From Bradyrhizobium sp. AS23.2 (GTDB lineage Bacteria; Pseudomonadota; Alphaproteobacteria; Rhizobiales; Xanthobacteraceae), in the NCBI RefSeq assembly GCF_001908185.1, contig NZ_LGHM01000003.1, forward strand, positions 1 to 38,222: a DNA stretch of 38,222 nt, read 5' to 3'. The notes beneath the pieces are model-generated. The model was not told the origin of the DNA. It ran no database searches and saw only the letters and a program-made list of their open reading frames with translations. Each line of letters starts with the position of its first letter. Position 1 is the stretch's first letter. Shown piece by piece: positions 8,551 to 17,646 of this stretch. The position numbers and the translations under genes are program-made.

Positions 8551-11500
8551 TCAAGCCACGTTCTGGTCGAGAATGTCCACCGCCTCTGACAGGCTCACCG
8601 ACACCAGCTGCGAGACGCCGCGTTCGGCCATGGTGACGCCGAACAGCCGGTTCATCCGCGCCATCGTGATCGGATTGTGCGTGATGATGATGAAGCGGGT
8701 GTCGGTCGAGCCGGTCATCTCGTGCAGCAGGTTGCAGTACCGTTCGACGTTGTGGTCGTCGAGCGGTGCGTCGACTTCGTCCAGCACGCAGATCGGCGAG
8801 GGGTTGGTGAGGAACACGGCGAAGATCAGCGCCATCGCGGTCAGCGCCTGCTCACCGCCCGAGAGCAGCGACAGCGTCTGCGGCTTCTTGCCCGGCGGCT
8901 TGGCGATGATCTCGAGACCGGCTTCCAGCGGATCGTCGCTCTCGATCAGGTGCAGCGCTGCTTCGCCGCCGCCGAACAGCTCGACGAACAGGCGCTTGAA
9001 GTGGCTGTTGACGACCTCGAACGAGGTCAGGAGCCGCTCGCGCGCTTCCTTGTTGAGGCTCTGGATGCCCTGGCGCAGCCGCTTGATGGCTTCGACGAGG
9101 TCGTCGCGCTCGGTGACGAGACCGGTGTGCTGGGTCTCGACCTCACGCAGCTCTTCCTCGGCGCGCAGGTTCACCGCGCCCAGGCGCTCGCGGTCGCGGC
9201 GCATCTTTTCGAGGTCTTCCTCGATGTCGTGCAGCGGCGGCAGCTCGGCGCCGGACTCGATCTCGGCAAGGCCTGCAACGGCCTGCGGCTCGACTTCCAG
9301 CATGTCGCGGATTTCGCGCTCGATGTCTTCGAGCCGGCGCCGTGCGCCTTCCATGCGCTCCTCGGCGCGGGCGGTGGCTTCGCGGGAGCTGGAGAGCGCT
9401 TCAAGGGTCAATTTCGCGACGCGATCGGTCTCCGCCATCGCGCTTTCCGCGGTGGCGAGCGCGTCGGCGGCCATGCGGCGGTCGTTTTCCGCGTATTCGA
9501 TCTCGGTGATCAGCGCGCTGCGCTTCTCGGCGAACACGGCGGGCGCGTTTTCGAGATCGCTGCGCTCGATCGAGACCTCGGTTATGCGGGTCTGGATGGT
9601 GTCGATATGGGAGGCCGCGCTCTCTTTACGGTTCTGCCACTCGGTGCGTTCGGCGAGGATCGCCTGCACGCGGCGATCGGCAAGCTCGGCTTCGCGCGCC
9701 AGCGCCTGCGCCTCGGCGCGGACCTGGGCGGCCATGCGGCGATGGCCTTCGATGTCACTGCGGACGGCGGCGAGACGCGTTTCGGTCTCTTCGCTCGACG
9801 GCAGCTCGGTGATCCCGGCGGCGGCGTATTCGTACGCGGCCTCGGCCTCGGCGCGGTCGGCTGCGATGCGGCTGTGCGCTTCCGAGAGCGTCGCCTTGCG
9901 CGCGGCGTGGCGGCTGATCTCGCGCTCCGCCGTGGCATGGCGCTCACGCGCGGTGTTGAGCTCGCGCTGCGCGGCGCGCCAGGCTTCGCGGCTGGCGCCT
10001 TCGGTGCTGGCGGCCATCTGCAGCTCGGACTCGGCGTTCTCCAACGCCTGACGCTTGATCTGCGCGTCGATGCGGGCCTGTTCGAGCTCGTTCTCGATGT
10101 CGACGAGTCGGGCGCGCTCGGCAAGGCGCCGTGCGGCTCCGGTCGGCGCGTGAGCTGCCGCGACGAAGCCGTCCCAGCGCCAGACGTCGCCCTCGGGCGA
10201 GACCAGCCGCTGGCCTGTCTTGAGCTGCGAGACCAGTTCGGCACCGCGCTCGCGCGGCACCACGCCGATCTGCGCCAGGCGGCGAGCCAGCTCGGCCGGC
10301 GCCTGGACGTGGTTGGCGAGCGGGACGGCGCCCTCGGGCAGCTCCGGATCACCGTCGGTGACGGCGCCGGCATTGGTCCAGCGCATCGGCGCGGACGGAT
10401 CGACCGGGGCATCGAGATCGTCGCCGAGCGCGGCGCCGATCGCCTTCTCAAAACCCTTGTCGACGGTGATGCCGTCGATGATCGGCGGCCACAGATTCTT
10501 GGTCTCGCCATTGACGATCTTGGAGATGGTGCGCGCCTCGGTCTCGAGCCGCTGCACGCGCTTGTCGGCTTCGTTCAGCGGCGAGCGCGAGGATTCCAGC
10601 GTTTGCCGCGCGGCGACATGGGCCGCTTCGCTCGCCTGTGCTGCGGCTTCCGAGGCCGCCAGCGTCTGCTCCGCGGTCTCGACCGTCGCGGTCAGCTCGT
10701 CGAGATCGCCGAAGCCGCCGATCTCGTTGGCAAGCTTCTGCTCTTCCGCCGCGACATTCGCGATCTCCTGGTCGAGACGGGCGAGCTTGTCGCGGTGGGT
10801 GCGGACGTTGGCTTCGAGTTGATTGCGCTTGGCGGTGAGGTCGGCGAGCTCGGTGGTGAGCTCGGCGAACTGGCTTTCGGTCTCGGTGAGCGTTGCCTCG
10901 GCTTCCGCAACGCGCTCATCGACACCCGAGCGCTTCTCGACGCGCGACTTGATCTCTTCCTTCAGCTCGGCGTCTTCGGTGTCGAGCCGCTGCAGCGCGA
11001 CGTCGGCATCCATGGTCTGCTGCTGGGCGCGCGAGATGTCGCCTTCGAATTGGGCGAGGCGACGCTCGAGCTCGGCGACGCGCTCCTTGGCGCGCTCCTC
11101 CTCGCGGTCGAGCAGCTCGCGGGCATTGGTCAGGCGCTGCAGCCCGGCTGCGGCGCGCGCTTCGGTATCGCGCAGCGCCGGCATTTCGGCGGCGCGGATG
11201 GCCTGGATACGGGCGGCTTCAGCCTGGTGCTGGGTGCGCTCGGCCATCTCGCGGACCGCGAGATCGTGGGTCTGGCCGGACTCGTTGACGTCGGCGTGAG
11301 CGCCGATCCAGCGCAGATGGAACAGCGTCGCTTCGGCCTTGCGGACCTTGGCCGCAACCTCGCGATAGCGCACGGCCTGACGGGCCTGCTTCTTCAGACC
11401 TTCCATCTGGCCGGAGAGCTGACCGATCACGTCCTCGACGCGGAGGAGGTTGGTTTCGGCCGCCTTCAGGCGCAGCTCGGCCTCGTGACGGCGGGCGTGC

Positions 11501-12018
11501 AGACCGGCGACGCCGGCGGCGTCTTCCAGCACGCGGCGGCGTTGCTCGGGCTTGGCCTGAATGATCTCGCCGATCTTGCCCTGGTGAACAAGGGCCGGCG
11601 AACGCGCGCCGGTGGCTGCGTCGGCGAACAGGATCTGCACGTCGCGGGCGCGCACGTCGCGGCCGTTGATGCGATAGACCGAGCCCGCCTCGCGTTCGAT
11701 GCGGCGGGAGACTTCGAGAAGCTGGCTGTCGTTCATCGCCGCGGGCGCGGTGCGATCGGCGTTGTCGATCGTCATCGTCACTTCGGCGTGGTTGCGCGCC
11801 GGACGGTTGCCGGAGCCGGCGAAGATCACCGCGTCCATGTCGGCGGCGCGCAGCGACTTGTACGAGGTCTCACCCATCGCCCAGCGCAGCGCTTCGACGA
11901 GATTCGACTTGCCGCAACCGTTGGGTCCGACCACGCCGGTCAGGCCGGGGTCGATGACGAAGTCCGTGGGCTCAACGAAGGACTTGAAGCCGTGAAGGCG
12001 CAGGCGGGTGATCTTCAT
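8551..12018 (-). CDS. smc: Chromosome segregation SMC ATPase
   Basis: This protein of about 1155 residues organises and compacts the chromosome. The head begins MKITRLRLHGFKSF and carries Walker A GPNGCGKSN at 31-39. Two long coiled coils, very rich in Glu, Arg and Ala, flank a hinge near residues 500-650. The C-terminal head has the ABC signature LLSGGEQALTAMAL and Walker B ICVLDEVDAPLDD. ATG 12018 is chosen; a GTG at 12024 adds two residues. scpA/scpB are not in the window. The gene lies downstream of the DsbA and DUF721 genes on the same strand, a layout I recall as conserved in Hyphomicrobiales. Confidence 0.97.
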   Translation of the reverse strand: MKITRLRLHGFKSFVEPTDFVIDPGLTGVVGPNGCGKSNLVEALRWAMGETSYKSLRAADMDAVIFAGSGNRPARNHAEVTMTIDNADRTAPAAMNDSQLLEVSRRIEREAGSVYRINGRDVRARDVQILFADAATGARSPALVHQGKIGEIIQAKPEQRRRVLEDAAGVAGLHARRHEAELRLKAAETNLLRVEDVIGQLSGQMEGLKKQARQAVRYREVAAKVRKAEATLFHLRWIGAHADVNESGQTHDLAVREMAERTQHQAEAARIQAIRAAEMPALRDTEARAAAGLQRLTNARELLDREEERAKERVAELERRLAQFEGDISRAQQQTMDADVALQRLDTEDAELKEEIKSRVEKRSGVDERVAEAEATLTETESQFAELTTELADLTAKRNQLEANVRTHRDKLARLDQEIANVAAEEQKLANEIGGFGDLDELTATVETAEQTLAASEAAAQASEAAHVAARQTLESSRSPLNEADKRVQRLETEARTISKIVNGETKNLWPPIIDGITVDKGFEKAIGAALGDDLDAPVDPSAPMRWTNAGAVTDGDPELPEGAVPLANHVQAPAELARRLAQIGVVPRERGAELVSQLKTGQRLVSPEGDVWRWDGFVAAAHAPTGAARRLAERARLVDIENELEQARIDAQIKRQALENAESELQMAASTEGASREAWRAAQRELNTARERHATAEREISRHAARKATLSEAHSRIAADRAEAEAAYEYAAAGITELPSSEETETRLAAVRSDIEGHRRMAAQVRAEAQALAREAELADRRVQAILAERTEWQNRKESAASHIDTIQTRITEVSIERSDLENAPAVFAEKRSALITEIEYAENDRRMAADALATAESAMAETDRVAKLTLEALSSSREATARAEERMEGARRRLEDIEREIRDMLEVEPQAVAGLAEIESGAELPPLHDIEEDLEKMRRDRERLGAVNLRAEEELREVETQHTGLVTERDDLVEAIKRLRQGIQSLNKEARERLLTSFEVVNSHFKRLFVELFGGGEAALHLIESDDPLEAGLEIIAKPPGKKPQTLSLLSGGEQALTAMALIFAVFLTNPSPICVLDEVDAPLDDHNVERYCNLLHEMTGSTDTRFIIITHNPITMARMNRLFGVTMAERGVSQLVSVSLSEAVDILDQNVA

Positions 12019-12236
12019 AAGCACGCATCTCTGTTGGCAGGCGCGAATCCCCCTGCCGGGACAATACCATGGAAGGCAATGTCGCTGTCTGGGTGAGTCG
12101 CGCGAGGCGGCTCATGCGGCGGACAATGGCCGCGGTGCGCCGCGAGGGCAACCGGCGAAAACCGCTTTTCCCAAGGGATTTATGCCGGGAAAGATACGGC
12201 TTTTGAGATGCGAATCAGGCGTTGTTGCGCTGAGAA

Positions 12237-12908
12237 TCAGCTCTTCAGCAGCGGGTTGATCTTCTTGGCGAATTCCTCGAACGAGGCCTCGCCCTTGATC
12301 TTCTCGCCGTTGATGAAGAACGTCGGCGTCGAATCAACCTTCAACACGTCGCTCGCATATTTCTGGTCGGCGGCGATCTTGTCGAGCAGCGCCTGGTCCT
12401 TCAGGCAGGCTTCGACCTGCTGCTGGGTGAGGCCGGCCTGTTTGCCGATCCGCGTCAAGGTCTCGGTGGTGTTCTTCAACACCCAGTCGTTCTGCTGGCG
12501 GAACAGCATGTCGTTGACCGCGAAGTATTTCGACGCATCGCCATTGGCGATGCAGCGCGACAGCATCGAGCCGGCGGCGGCTTTGATGTCGAGCGGGAAC
12601 TCGCGGAAGATGTAACGGATCTTGCCGGTGTCGATGTATTCGGACTTGATCTTGGGGAACACCTGCTCGTTGAAGGTTGCGCAATGCGGGCAGGTCATCG
12701 AGGCGAACTCGGTGATGGTGACGGGGGCGTCCTTCGGGCCGAGCGCCATGTCCGGCAGCGAGACGGGTTTGCCAACATCGGCAGCGGTCTGCGCCATCGC
12801 TTCAGGGATCATGGCCTCGGAGATCAACCGCACCGGCGACAGTCCGGCGAGCGCGGCAAGCCCGGTCAGCGACAGCATCGTGGTGAAGGCGCGGCGGGTG
12901 ATAATCAC
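12237..12908 (-). CDS. DsbA family thiol-disulfide oxidoreductase
   Basis: A 223-residue exported thioredoxin-fold protein. The N-terminus TRRAFTTMLSLTGLAALAGL looks like a Tat-type or Sec signal with twin arginines at 5-6, ending near AMAQ (40). The active site is CPHC at 73-76 in FASMTCPHCATFN, the dithiol used to oxidise or isomerise periplasmic proteins. The later STPTFFINGEKIKG segment supplies the cis-proline strand. It sits between the DUF721 gene and smc on the same strand. No DsbB partner is visible nearby. Confidence 0.92.
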   Translation of the reverse strand: MIITRRAFTTMLSLTGLAALAGLSPVRLISEAMIPEAMAQTAADVGKPVSLPDMALGPKDAPVTITEFASMTCPHCATFNEQVFPKIKSEYIDTGKIRYIFREFPLDIKAAAGSMLSRCIANGDASKYFAVNDMLFRQQNDWVLKNTTETLTRIGKQAGLTQQQVEACLKDQALLDKIAADQKYASDVLKVDSTPTFFINGEKIKGEASFEEFAKKINPLLKS

Positions 12909-13061
12909 GGTCGGCTCCCGAATTGATTGTGGTCTCGCCCCAAGGGTCTTATCGAGTTGTCTTATCGAGTTCCCGCCCGGGCGGCCTGTCGCTAGCTTGA
13001 AACTTCGTTTGAGGCAATGGCGAGCGGCAAGGACAGGTCCACATTAGCGCCGGAATGAGGC

Positions 13062-13541
13062 TCAATTTCGCTTGATGGCGGCCCCGAGCCGCGCCAGCGC
13101 TGTCTTCAATTGTTCATCTTCGATGTCGCCCAGGCTCTCTGCCACCTTGGCCACCGACTTGGCGTCCGGCGGGGCGGGCCGGGCCGGTCGGCGGGCGCGC
13201 GACAGGGGGGCCTGGCGAAACGCCAGCTTGCCGACTGCGCTCCAGCCGAAGAAGCGGTTGACCCGCTCCAGGATCACGTCGGCGGAGTGCTGGATCTCCA
13301 GCGCCATCGGCCCCTCGACCCGGAGCACCAGGGTCGCCGGCTCCTGCGGCTGGCCCTCCACCGGGCGCGGCCACTGCATCTTGAGCGGCTCGGCATGGGC
13401 CGCGATCTCCGGCCCGGCAATCTGCGCCCACCGCGTCACCAGCTCGCGCGCGGCAAAGCCCTGCTTGGCATAGGCCTCGGCGAAGACGTCGTTGAGCAGG
13501 AGCGACAGCGGCTTGGCGCTGATGGGACCGGGTTTGGACAT
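13062..13541 (-). CDS. DUF721 domain protein (DciA-like)
   Basis: A 159-residue protein with the DUF721 core near residues 10-110 (LLNDVFAEAYAKQGFAARELV, WAQIAGPEIAAHAEPLKM, LVLRVEGPMALEIQHSADVI). Members of this family include DciA, which loads the replicative helicase in bacteria without DnaC. It is divergent from mutY and upstream of the DsbA and smc genes, the usual alphaproteobacterial setting. Whether this copy is the helicase-loading factor cannot be told from sequence alone. Confidence 0.85.
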   Translation of the reverse strand: MSKPGPISAKPLSLLLNDVFAEAYAKQGFAARELVTRWAQIAGPEIAAHAEPLKMQWPRPVEGQPQEPATLVLRVEGPMALEIQHSADVILERVNRFFGWSAVGKLAFRQAPLSRARRPARPAPPDAKSVAKVAESLGDIEDEQLKTALARLGAAIKRN

Positions 13542-13584
13542 GGGGCCTTATAGCACCCCCCGCGCGCTGGCCACAGCTCTTGGC

Positions 13585-13705
13585 CGTCATGGCCGGGCAT
13601 AGCCGTACTAAGGACGGCGTCGCTTCCGCTCGCCTGTGTCCCGGCCATCCACGTTCTTCCTTCGAAGAAAAGCGTGGATGCCCGCGACAAGCGCGGGCAT
13701 GACGT
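13585..13705 (+). repeat. Palindromic intergenic repeat, family C
   Basis: GTCATGGCCGGGCATAG at the left is complementary to pieces around CCCGGCCATCCACG (about 13640), and AAGCGTGGATGCCCGCGACAAGCGCGGGCATGACG forms the right part with its own CCCGCG/CGCGGG stem (split at 13681-13697). The element sits between the divergent DUF721 and mutY genes and extends the mutY frame upstream without adding real coding sequence. Similar elements are common in Bradyrhizobium genomes, from memory. Confidence 0.75.
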
Positions 13706-13739
13706 GGAGGGGCCGGTGTGTTGCCGTTACAGTGTCGGC

Positions 13740-14837
13740 ATGAGCCCCAAATCTGCCCTCAAGCCCAAGTCGGAACCACTTCAGGCGGAAATCTCGGCGC
13801 GCCCGTTGGCGCTCCTCCAATGGTACGACCGCCACCGCCGCCGGCTACCCTGGCGCGCGGCACCCGGAGAGGCATCGGACCCTTACCGCGTCTGGCTGTC
13901 CGAGATCATGCTCCAGCAGACCACCGTGAAGGCGGTCGGACCCTATTTCGAAAAGTTCGTCGCGCGCTGGCCGGATGTGACGGCGCTCGGACGGGCTTCG
14001 CTCGATGACGTGCTGCGGATGTGGGCCGGGCTCGGCTATTACTCGCGTGCGCGCAACCTCTATGCCTGCGCGGTCGCTGTGACGCGCGACCATGGCGGCG
14101 TCTTTCCCGACACCGAGGAAGGCCTGCGCGCGCTGCCGGGCATCGGGCCGTATACGGCGGCCGCGATCGCGGCGATCGCCTTCGATCGCCGCACCATGCC
14201 GGTCGACGGCAATATCGAGCGGGTGGTGTCGCGCCTGTTCGCCGTCGAGGAGGAATTGCCGCAGGCCAAGTCCCTGATTCAGCAACTGGCCGCCACGCTG
14301 CTCGCGGACACTCGCGCTGGTGATAGTGCTCAGGCGCTGATGGATCTGGGCGCCTCGATCTGCACGCCGAAGAAGCCGGCCTGCTCGCTGTGTCCGCTGA
14401 ACGAGGATTGCACGGCGCGCGCGCAGGGAACGCAGGAAACCTTTCCGCGCAAGGCGCCCAAGAAGAGCGGGACGTTGCGCCGCGGCGCCGCCTTCGTCGT
14501 CACGCGCGGCGATGAGCTTCTCGTCCGCACCCGTCCCGAAAAGGGCCTGCTCGGCGGCATGACCGAGGTGCCCGGCTCGGATTGGCTCGCAGGACAAGAC
14601 GACGCGACGGCGAGGAAGCAGGCGCCGGACCTGAAGGGGCTATCGCGCTGGCAGCGCAAGCTGGGCGTGGTCACCCACGTCTTCACGCATTTTCCGCTGG
14701 AGCTGGTGGTTTACACGGTCAAGGCCGAAGCCCGCACCCGCGCGCCCGAGGGCATGCGCTGGGTGCCGGTCGCGACCCTTGCCGATGAAGCGCTGCCCAA
14801 CGTCATGCGCAAGGTGATCGCGCACGCGCTGGACTGA
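13740..14837 (+). CDS. mutY: Adenine DNA glycosylase MutY
   Basis: A 365-residue base-excision enzyme that removes A paired with 8-oxoguanine. Catalytic Glu55 lies in SEIMLQQTT, the helix-hairpin-helix is LPGIGPYTAAAI (132-143), and Asp156 is in VDGNIERV. Four cysteines C208, C215, C218, C224 give the C-x6-C-x2-C-x5-C iron-sulfur cluster. A Nudix-like 8-oxoG recognition domain follows from about 245 (AAFVVTRGDELLVRTRPEKG). ATG 13740 is preferred; an upstream ATG at 13674 lies in the repeat. It is divergent from the DUF721 gene. Confidence 0.96.
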   Translation: MSPKSALKPKSEPLQAEISARPLALLQWYDRHRRRLPWRAAPGEASDPYRVWLSEIMLQQTTVKAVGPYFEKFVARWPDVTALGRASLDDVLRMWAGLGYYSRARNLYACAVAVTRDHGGVFPDTEEGLRALPGIGPYTAAAIAAIAFDRRTMPVDGNIERVVSRLFAVEEELPQAKSLIQQLAATLLADTRAGDSAQALMDLGASICTPKKPACSLCPLNEDCTARAQGTQETFPRKAPKKSGTLRRGAAFVVTRGDELLVRTRPEKGLLGGMTEVPGSDWLAGQDDATARKQAPDLKGLSRWQRKLGVVTHVFTHFPLELVVYTVKAEARTRAPEGMRWVPVATLADEALPNVMRKVIAHALD

Positions 14838-14965
14838 AAATCTCGGGCGACGCGCGGTCTCGCGCTCTCGATCGACGTCCCCGGGTGCCGCGCTGCGGCG
14901 CATAGCCTGCTGACACCCTGCTGGCAGCAGCCCTACGCTATTGGCGAGCAGCAACGGAGGTTCGT

Positions 14966-15385
14966 ATGGTCAAGACCGCGCTCGACAACTTTTCAAAGCC
15001 GCCCTGCGCCGAGCTATTGGGATGGCGGCTGCTCGATGCCCGTCCGGACGAAGGCTGGATCAAGCTTGCCTTCGAGGGCAAGCCGGAGTTCTGCAATCCG
15101 GCCGGCTTCATCCAGGGTGGCATGCTCTCGGCCATGCTCGACGACACGATGGGACCGGCGGTGCTGGTGATGAGCGAGGGCCGGCTCTACACCACCACCA
15201 TCAGCATGACCGTGAATTTTTTGGCGCCCGCGAAGCCCGGCCCGATCATCGGCGAAGCAAAGGTGACGCAGCTCGGCAAGACCATCGCCTTCGTCGAGGC
15301 AAAGCTGATGGCAGAAGACGGCACGGTGCTGGCGACGGCAAGCGCAAGCGAGCGGTTGCTGGAAGCGGCGAGGGTGGTGCGGTAA
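14966..15385 (+). CDS. PaaI family hotdog-fold thioesterase
   Basis: A 139-residue single hotdog-domain protein. The typical helix and strand order shows in FCNPAGFIQGGMLSAMLDDTMGPA (central helix with the family Gly and Asp residues) and TTTISMTVNFLAPAKPGPI. Such enzymes hydrolyse acyl-CoA thioesters; the acyl group is unknown here. ATG 14966 has CGGAGG about nine bases upstream. It follows mutY by 128 bp and is probably its own unit. A palindromic repeat comes after the stop. Confidence 0.9.
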   Translation: MVKTALDNFSKPPCAELLGWRLLDARPDEGWIKLAFEGKPEFCNPAGFIQGGMLSAMLDDTMGPAVLVMSEGRLYTTTISMTVNFLAPAKPGPIIGEAKVTQLGKTIAFVEAKLMAEDGTVLATASASERLLEAARVVR

Positions 15386-15400
15386 GGCGGGCACCCGTCT

Positions 15401-15545
15401 CTCGCTCCCTCGCCCCGTTCTTACGGGGAGAGGGTGGGGTGAGGGGCCTCTCTCCGCGAGTGAGATTGTCGATAGACCTGTACCCCCTCACCCGGATCGC
15501 ATCTTCGATGCAATCCGACCTCTCCCCGCAAGCGAGGCGAGGTGA
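15401..15545 (+). repeat. Palindromic intergenic repeat, family D
   Basis: The left half has CTCCCTCGCCCCG, then CTTACGGGGAGAGGGTGGGG; the right half has CCCCCTCACCCGGATCGC and GACCTCTCCCCGCAAGCGAG. GGGTGGGGTGAGGGG (about 15430) is complementary to CCCCCTCACCC (about 15483). It fills the gap between two convergent genes (PaaI-type thioesterase and FAD monooxygenase), where its stem could act as a bidirectional transcript end. It belongs to another widely dispersed Bradyrhizobium-type repeat class, from memory. Confidence 0.75.
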
Positions 15546-15570
15546 AGAGAACGTCCACAACAACTAGCTC

Positions 15571-16851
15571 CTAAGCCCCCACCCGCCGCGCGTTCGCGCT
15601 CACGATCGGCGGCTTGGCATTCAACGCCTCGACCTGGAAGCCGGCGACGCGCTTGTAGTTGGCGGCGATGTCTTCCAGCTCCTTTTGCGACAGCACGTCG
15701 GTGACGACCTTGTAGCCGTCGGGCGCGCGCTCCTCGACGAGCTGCATCACCTGCTCGGGGCCGTTCTTGCGGTTGAGCAGGACGAGGTCGGTGGTCGCGG
15801 GTCGCCGCTCGGCCTCATAGGCCAGCAGCGCCGCGGTCGTCGGACCATGCGCCAGGATCTCGCGGGTGAGGACCCGGGCATCGAGGATCGCCTGCGAGGC
15901 GCCGTTCGATCCGATCGGGTACATCGGATGCGCGGCATCGCCCATCAGCGTGACGCGGCCGAACGTCCACTGCGACGCCGGATCGCGGTCGACCAGCGGA
16001 TATTCGTAGGCGTGCGGGCAGTTCCGGATCAGGCCGGGCACGTCGAGCCAGTCGAACTGCCAGCTCTCGAACAAGGGTAAAAACTCCTCCAGCCGCGCAG
16101 TGCGGTTATAATCCTCGCGCCGCCACTGATAGGTCGGCGGCATATGGCGCTCGGCGACCCAGTTGATGAGGTGATTGCCTGAGGCATCCGGTTCCCTGGA
16201 GATCGGATAGCAGACGAATTTCAGGATCTCGTGCCCGGCCATGATCATGGTGCGGCCGGTGAGGAAGGCTTTTGCCGGTGTGACGCCGCGCCAGAGGATG
16301 CGCCCATTCCAGATCGGCGGTCCTTCCTTCGGATAGAGCTTTTCTCGTACGGCGGAATGGATGCCGTCGGCGGCGATCAGGATCGCGCCTTCGTAAGTCC
16401 CTGCGGCTTTGCCGGTCGCCCTGTCGATGAAGTCGGCGCGCACGCCGTTGGCCGTCTCGCTCCAGCCGGTGAGATGATGGCTGGTGAGGATGTTGTCGCG
16501 CCCAAGCCGCTCGATCGCGGTGTCGAGCAGGAGCTGCTGCAGCGTGCCGCGATGGATCGAGAACTGCGGCCATTTGTAGCCGGCCTCGAGCCCGCGTGGC
16601 TCGCTCCAGATCGGCTTGCCGTGCTTGGAGAAATAGGCGAGCTCGCGGGTCCGGACGCCGCTGGCGTCCAGCTTGTCCATCAAGCCGAGTTCGATCAGCT
16701 CGCGCACCGCATGCGGTAGCACGTTGATGCCGACGCCGAGCGGCTTCAATTCCGCGACGCTTTCGAACACTCTTACGGGAACGCCGATCTGGTGCAGGCT
16801 GAGCGCAAGCGTCAGCCCGCCGATGCCGCCGCCGGCGATGAGTACGGTCAT
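15571..16851 (-). CDS. FAD-dependent monooxygenase
   Basis: A 426-residue flavoprotein of the p-hydroxybenzoate / salicylate hydroxylase superfamily. The FAD dinucleotide fold is TVLIAGGGIGGLTLALSL at the N-terminus (GGGIGG at 7-12), the second FAD contact is LIAADGIHSAVREKLYP, and the GD motif is LMGDAAHPMYPIGSNG. ATG 16851 has a strong GGAGGAG ten bases upstream, so the 18 residues above it are rejected. The substrate is unknown; aromatic or heterocyclic compounds are typical. It is divergent from the glutathione S-transferase gene, which may point to linked aromatic or xenobiotic metabolism. Confidence 0.9.
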   Translation of the reverse strand: MTVLIAGGGIGGLTLALSLHQIGVPVRVFESVAELKPLGVGINVLPHAVRELIELGLMDKLDASGVRTRELAYFSKHGKPIWSEPRGLEAGYKWPQFSIHRGTLQQLLLDTAIERLGRDNILTSHHLTGWSETANGVRADFIDRATGKAAGTYEGAILIAADGIHSAVREKLYPKEGPPIWNGRILWRGVTPAKAFLTGRTMIMAGHEILKFVCYPISREPDASGNHLINWVAERHMPPTYQWRREDYNRTARLEEFLPLFESWQFDWLDVPGLIRNCPHAYEYPLVDRDPASQWTFGRVTLMGDAAHPMYPIGSNGASQAILDARVLTREILAHGPTTAALLAYEAERRPATTDLVLLNRKNGPEQVMQLVEERAPDGYKVVTDVLSQKELEDIAANYKRVAGFQVEALNAKPPIVSANARRVGA

Positions 16852-16979
16852 GACAAAACTCCTCCAATTGCAGGCGTCTTGGCACAGGCGGGCGGCGGTG
16901 GGCAACTGCGAAGAGGATGTCGTGCTATGGATCTCGGAGACGACAGTCGTTAATTTCCAGCTTTCCCATGAGGTTCGAC

Positions 16980-17600
16980 ATGCTCAAGCTCTACTACGCC
17001 ACCGGTACCTGCGCGCTCGCCACCTACATCACGCTGGAAGAGGCGGGGGCCGACTACACGGCCGAGCGGCTGAGCTTCAAGACCAACCAGCAGAACAGCC
17101 CGGAGTATCTGGCGATCAACCCGAAGGGCCGCGTCCCGGCGCTGGTGACCGATCGCGGCGTGCTAACCGAGACGCCGGCGATGCTGGCCTATATCGCGCA
17201 GACTTTCCCCAAGGCGAAGCTCGCGCCGCTCGACGATCCCTTTGATTTTGCCCAGGCGCAGTCGTTCAACTCCTATCTCTGCTCGACCGTGCACATCAAT
17301 CACGCCCACAAGATGCGCGGCGCGCGCTGGGCGACCGAGGAGAGCTCGTTCGCCGACATGAAGCAGATGGTTCCGAAGACCATGGGCGCCTGCTTCGCGC
17401 TGATCGAGCAGAGAATGTTCATGGGACCTTGGGTCATGGGCGAGCAGTTCACGATCTGCGATCCCTATCTCTACACCCTGTCGACCTGGCTCGAAGGCGA
17501 CAGCGTCGACATCAATGCCACGCCGAAGATCGCCGACCATTTCAAGCGCATGTCCGACCGCCCCGCGGTGCGCAAGGTGATGGACGCGCAGAAGGCGTAA
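16980..17600 (+). CDS. Glutathione S-transferase
   Basis: A 206-residue soluble protein. The N-terminal thioredoxin-like domain runs MLKLYYATGTCALATYITLEEAG and NPKGRVPALVTDRGVLTETPAMLAYI, with the cis-proline (RVPAL) and the Glu-Thr glutathione contact (TETPA). The helical C-terminal domain follows from about residue 90. ATG 16980 is preferred over ATG 16968 because GAGG lies eight bases upstream. It would conjugate or thiol-transfer glutathione to an unknown electrophile. It is divergent from the FAD monooxygenase and convergent with the FkbM gene. Confidence 0.93.
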   Translation: MLKLYYATGTCALATYITLEEAGADYTAERLSFKTNQQNSPEYLAINPKGRVPALVTDRGVLTETPAMLAYIAQTFPKAKLAPLDDPFDFAQAQSFNSYLCSTVHINHAHKMRGARWATEESSFADMKQMVPKTMGACFALIEQRMFMGPWVMGEQFTICDPYLYTLSTWLEGDSVDINATPKIADHFKRMSDRPAVRKVMDAQKA

Positions 17601-17646
17601 GGCGTCAGGGAGCGTAGGGCCGCCCCCGTCCTGCGAAGCTTTCCAG

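Noticed and set aside
8677..12096. 1139-codon open frame antisense to smc
   Set aside because: The smc frame has full family motifs end to end. The antisense translation is rich in Val, Gly, Leu, Asp and Arg with no family motif, the usual mirror of GC-rich codon bias.
13674..13739. Upstream extension of mutY to an earlier ATG
   Set aside because: The added residues are coded by a palindromic repeat; the family start lies at 13740.
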